Part shown: positions 59,346-64,000 of the stretch, one piece after another
Numbering within the stretch: the first letter of the stretch is position 1
Layout of the letters: the number at the start of each line of letters is the position of its first letter
Assembly (NCBI RefSeq): GCF_029168945.1
Contig: NC_083606.1
Span: forward strand, 14,968,041 to 15,032,040
From: Cannabis sativa
Lineage: Eukaryota; Streptophyta; Magnoliopsida; Rosales; Cannabaceae
Length of the DNA stretch: 64,000 nucleotides
Reading direction: 5' to 3'
The notes under the pieces: model-generated
Told to the model about the DNA's origin: nothing
Database searches by the model: none
What the model saw: only the letters and a program-made list of their open reading frames with translations
Program-made: the position numbers and the translations under genes

Positions 59346-62100
59346 AACTCCCACTTGCACTAATATAAAACAAAAAGTGTGTTTCAAATAATCTCAACAC
59401 CTTGATATGCAAATCAAGTGTAGTAGTAGTAAACTCCTCGTAATAGGATCTGAAAGATTGAATTAACCACAACCTTTTCTCCACTATTACTCTTCCTTAA
59501 TCACAAAATCATTGATAATGTGAAATTCCTCTCTATATGTTTACTCTCTTGGGATACTGGATTCTATATCTTTGGCAACTACTTTTGGTTAATCAGGAAA
59601 TTAACACTAGTAGTTTAAGGCAATTTGGAATGATGCCAAAAATGTATAGAACTTTCCTTAGACTGAATAAGTACCTTTCCTGCAACCTTAACATTCAGTC
59701 CCTCTCTGGTAGACCTAGAGACTTCAGATAGGTTTTTACACTTCTCCAAAATCACTATTCCACCCCCAGAGTAATCACCATCTTATCAGAAAGATTTACT
59801 AGCACAAAGGCAAATTTCGAAATCTGATATGGTGTAGTCTAAGAGTTTTAAACACACCCTTATAGACTAACATATAGTTCCTCTTCTTTATCTTAAGATT
59901 TACTTGATTGTCTTCCAATGTTCTTCTCCTGGATTAATATGATACCTACTCATTACTCCCACTCAACAGCAGGTGTCTGGTCTAAGGCATACAAAAGCAT
60001 ATCTAAGACCTCTCACTGTTGATATAAGAAATTCTTTCATGGCTTTATCTTTTCTGGAATAGTTAAGACTTTTCCTTAGATAAATAAAATCTATACCTAA
60101 GAAGTTGTGAAGCTTCTATAGATTGCCATTAGAAAGAAAATGCTTCAGCATCTTACTAAAGTAAGTTGATTGCATTAGAGTAAATAATTACCAGGTATAC
60201 CACAAGCCATAGGTTTAGATAAACTCAAACCTATAATACTAGGAACAGGAAGTTTTGTTAAGTCTATAGAATAGACTTATTAACTAAAATTTCCTTTTAT
60301 GTCCTTGTAATAGAAAACTTTAGGTTATTCCATGTGAATGGATTAAACCATAGTTCTATTGGCTTTCTTCTTAGTTTCTTATCTTGACAATCCATTACTT
60401 GTTTAAACTCACAATGGATTTAAATCACTAGTGTCTCCCAAGTCATAAGAAGGTGAGTTCCTAGAAACTCTCCCACTACGACAAGGCACCGTGAATTATG
60501 TCTAAGAAAACTAAATGGTATTGATCTCTTCGGTTGTGAAAGGACAACAGAGGCAGTGGGATCATCATATGTTATATAAGATGATAGAACACTTTTGGAA
60601 TCAAGAATTAAATATCTCCTTTATTTGCTACTTGTTTTCAGACTTAGTCATTATCTTAGAAAAGTAGTATTTGTTTGAACAAACACTTTCTTATCTATTG
60701 ACAATGGGATGGTCCACCCCTAATCACTTAGAATAGCTAACAAACCATGGTTAATGGTTCTAGCTTTTCTTAAGATTTTGATTAGGTCATCCATGAATCT
60801 AGTAATGATTTACATTAAGTATACAACCATTACATCATTCTGAAATTGTATTACCATAGAAGGAATTAGGCAACGACTAGTAACTAATCATCAACATGCA
60901 ACTCGAAATTTCTGGGGAGGTAAGTTTGGATATAATTCAAAAATCAATTTAATGATCTTTGAACTGCATATCTACTAACTATTTCTCCACCCCTATCAGT
61001 TCGCAAGATCTTTAACCACTTACCTTAATGGTTTTAACCATTGCTAGAAATTAAAGAAATTTTTCAAACATTTCAAATTTCTTTGCTAAAAGGTATAATC
61101 TAGAGTTATCGTTTTAAGAATACAACGAAAAACTCATATCCACCCCTGAATGTACATCCATCTGCGAATGAGATGAACTACTTTCAGTAGATATAGGCAT
61201 ATTATCTCTTTGCAAAGATTGATCATGTCAAATTCACTATGAACAAGATACAAATGCCATAGATTAAAAAAAATGTGGTAGTGTCTTTTGATGACATAGG
61301 TTTAGTTACATCAAAGAGTTCTTAGAATAGTGCAAGTGGATCCTGGTCACAGAATACCTAACTCATATTCCATACAGTTTGAATCCATTAATAAAAGATG
61401 GATATTTAAACACTTGAGAAAGTGTAACTGTATTGTATCTGGAATTAGAAATATAAGAAAATTTCTGTTTGGATTCTGAAATTAAAGTCAAAGACTTAAA
61501 TTCAACCAAATATAATGAGTAATTCTTTCTTGGACCACCACTACTAATACAAACTCTAAGTCAGATTTGCCCATACAAGTAGGAGATTTCTAAGATTGAG
61601 GACTTATATCAATTGGGAATAGAATTTCGGGATTATAATCATATGCGTCATTTAATTTCTTAAGAGAAAATATAATGACATGAAATGATTTATAGACCAT
61701 TCATCCAATGATATGTTTTGAAGCTAATTCGAAATGAATAAGCTAAGAGGAATTAGGATAATTTCGTTTATAAATAAGAATCCAACGATGCTTCGATTAG
61801 CGAAAGACAAAGTAATCTTATTTATGTAATCTTCTTGTTTCATATTGTAAAAATACTAGTCTAAGGTGTCATCAATTGATGAACAGTTAGATGTCGCATA
61901 TACAATACTTATCTTTCGAGATCTTACACTATTATGTATGTCTAATGGTGAAAATCCATTAGGGATTTATCTCATTAGAAAAACAAACATGTTAGACCAA
62001 CAATGAAGATTCGAAATTAAACTACAACTTAATAACAGAAAATAACATGGTTCAATATAAATTCATACACAATTCAGAAATTATAAACATATAGCAAGTA
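59346..62100 (-). pseudogene. Highly decayed copia pol region
   Basis: On the minus strand near 59545-59480 the sequence can be read across shifts as HIERNF, FHIINDFVIKEE and VEKV, the end of copia RNase H. Near 61008-60980 it reads LRTDRGGEI, the integrase segment with the second catalytic Asp. Between and beyond these only fragments can be recognised, with stops in all frames. RT motifs could not be placed with confidence. Confidence 0.6.
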
Positions 62101-62170
62101 GGAATGACTAGTGAAAATACTAAAACATACAATCCTTAATAATTTCTAAGGTTTTCAACAAACTGATACA

Positions 62171-62482
62171 GTGTCCCGGTAGGCGAGAGTCAAAGCATCA
62201 TTTATTGAATAGAGTTGTCAGCTCATCTAAAATAGAAACCATTCTAGCAACCTTTTATTCGATCAAAATAAGAATCCAACGTTGTCCCGGTAGGCGAGAG
62301 TCAAGGTTATTCTCATTTCATGAGCCTCTACCATTGTTTCATGTTTCATAAGTTTATCTGTAAGTAGTCACCGTAGGGGAGAGTCTAATAGAGACGAAAA
62401 CTTACAAAACACTTATCAAATGAAATCTTACGGTGTTAAATGCGTTCAACGAATAACCATCCATAGGGGGACGAAGTCTAGC
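62171..62482. repeat. Four spaced copies of a GC-rich motif in the copia interior
   Basis: TGTCCCGGTAGGCGAGAGTC occurs at about 62172-62191 and 62284-62303. Related forms are CACCGTAGGGGAGAGTCTA at about 62369 and CCATAGGGGGACGAAGTCTA at about 62461. The flanks also recur in part (GAATCCAACG, CTTATTTTCATAAG-like). Confidence 0.7.
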
Positions 62483-62559
62483 GTCTCGAGGTTATATTGA
62501 AAGCATTTAACTTTTGTAAGACCAACAATGGAGATCGAATATCTTAATAATAATCAAGC

Positions 62560-64000
62560 TCATTATTTAAAGTGAGTTGTATTTTCTTTGATTCTCTTTA
62601 TTTAATTTATTTATTTTAAATATATATTTATTTAAAATTTCCAATTTAGAATGAAAAATTCTAAATATAAATTTTAATTTAATATTTATAAATTTTACTT
62701 AGATGGATATGAAAATAACATGAATTATTTCCATCTTAGTAATAATTTCCAATAAATATTTAGAAAAATATTCAATTTAAGTTGTTACAAAATTAATATA
62801 AATTAATTTACAACTCAAATTTAATTTTCTATAAATATATATTGCATTTCGAAAAATTAAAGTATTTAAGAATACAATTTTCAAAAATGCATGTTAAAAT
62901 AAAGAATTAATCCTGGAAAAATTATTCTAATTTAATGTTGGCCCAAAATTAATTAATAAAATTAATTTACAACAAAAAATATAATTTTCCTATTTAATTA
63001 AATATATAAGAAAAATTTTAAATATTTAAGTATGATGATGAAAATCAACTTAAATATTAATTTTCTATTTAATTAAATACACTAGAAAAATACTTCAAGC
63101 AAAAATATCATCTATCTAGATTTTCCTTTGACTAATTAATTCAATTTCTAATAATATACCTTAATTCAATTTATTTTAAATTAATCAATAAATGAAAAAA
63201 TCATTGATTTAAGTTGATCCAAGAATTAATTAAAATAAATAATTAATTTACAACTTAATCTATTTTTCAAGATAAAATTCGAAATTCTAGCATTTAAGAA
63301 ATGCAATTTCGAAAATTGATTAATAAAATAAAGAAACAAAAAATATATTTTGAAAATTATTTAAATTTAGTTGAAAAAATAAATTTCAACTAAAAATAAT
63401 TTTCTATTTAATTAAATGTCATGAAAAATAAATATTTAAGTATGATGATAAAAATTAACTTAGATATTTAATTTTCAAATTAATTAAATGTATTAAATTC
63501 AAGAAATAAATAATTAAGTGTAGAGAAGGCTTAATTATTAATTTCTAGTTTAATACTAGGAAAAATATACTTAAAATAAATTGTACCAAAATTAATTAAA
63601 TAATTAATTTCACAATTTATAATATTTTCCTATTTAATATTAGAAATAATAAGTAGTCTAGAAATAACTATCTAGAAAATATCTTATTTGACTAAGTATC
63701 TTTTCCACAAAATTTGAAAAAATATCTAATTTAAGTTGTATTAGAAAAAATCTAGAACTTAAATATTTTTCAAATTTAAATTTAATTAAATATCAAAAAT
63801 TAAGTTGTAACCACTTAATTTGAAAATATTCCATTTTAAGTTAATATTCGAAAAGATATTAACTTAAAAAATATCTAAAGAATCTTAATAACCAATGCCT
63901 AAAATTCCTCAACTTAATTTTGAAATTTGAAATTCAAAAGATATTCAGATTTAAGTTGGTTAGTTGTAGATAACTAAATATCAACTTAAATAAGAATATT
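62560..64000. repeat. AT-rich quasi-periodic region
   Basis: This region is made of loosely repeated blocks containing TTAAGTTG, AATTAATTTACAAC and TATTTAATTAAAT-type sequence, each about 80-150 bases apart, with no open frame longer than 60 codons. It probably belongs to the leader of the copia element. Confidence 0.5.

Larger units (their letters stand above)
57450..64000 (-). mobile_element. Copia element of the TGTTGGGTTTTATGCCC family, partial, minus strand
   Basis: The left LTR (57450-59345) is directly followed on the plus strand by AACTCCCACTTGCACT, the reverse of a copia polypurine tract (AGTGCAAGTGGGAGTT). So this LTR is the 3' LTR of a minus-strand element that runs past the right edge. 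RNase H-like sequence lies just inside and integrase-like sequence further in, in the right order. GCCTT at 57445-57449 should recur after the distant LTR. It is inserted in chromovirus 2 pol. Confidence 0.85.

Overview
This window looks like nuclear DNA of a dicot plant. It is AT-rich and has GT-AG introns, two plant-type multi-exon genes, and a dense, nested load of plant retrotransposons and DNA transposons. Several families (Tekay-like chromoviruses with long GC-patched LTRs, a copia family whose LTR begins TGTTGGGTTTTATGCCC in its sense direction, and Cassandra) would fit a Rosales genome such as the hemp family, but the species cannot be fixed from the sequence alone.

Host genes. At the left edge (1-1094, minus strand) is the 5' part of a BRIZ-type gene, a BRAP2/RING/ZnF-UBP ubiquitin ligase; four exons can be placed and the rest lies outside the window. 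At 30760-36524 (plus strand) is a complete 13-exon gene for an EH-domain protein of the AtEH1/Pan1 type (985 residues), an endocytic TPLATE-complex subunit; one of its introns appears to use a GC donor. A short decayed histone H3 C-terminus lies at 29339-29476.

Left nest (about 1.48-29.25 kb). A Harbinger remnant (1.48-2.70 kb) holds a 487-bp solo LTR. A CACTA end follows. From 3245 to 29247 I read one old LTR retrotransposon on the minus strand. Its right LTR (28058-29247) is uninterrupted. Its left LTR (3245-11565) is split by a small Helitron and by a hAT-type MITE, and that MITE holds a 5.9-kb copia element. The old element's interior carries gag-like coding sequence. That sequence is split by a tandem Cassandra array (three LTRs, each with a 5S-rRNA-derived segment), whose first LTR is split by an 8.6-kb Tekay-like chromovirus. 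Target-site duplications support the solo LTR, copia, hAT, Cassandra and chromovirus insertions.

Middle and right. After EH1 come a minisatellite, a 1.9-kb copia solo LTR (AGAAC duplication), a 6.1-kb degenerate L1-type LINE with its target-site duplication, and a 944-bp Mutator-type MITE with a 9-bp duplication. From 50912 to the right edge there is another three-level nest: a copia LTR fragment, a second chromovirus inserted in it (51127-57449), and a further copia element of the first family inserted in that chromovirus pol and running off the window on the minus strand.

Nearly all transposon reading frames are broken. The only genes that look functional are BRIZ-like and EH1-like.
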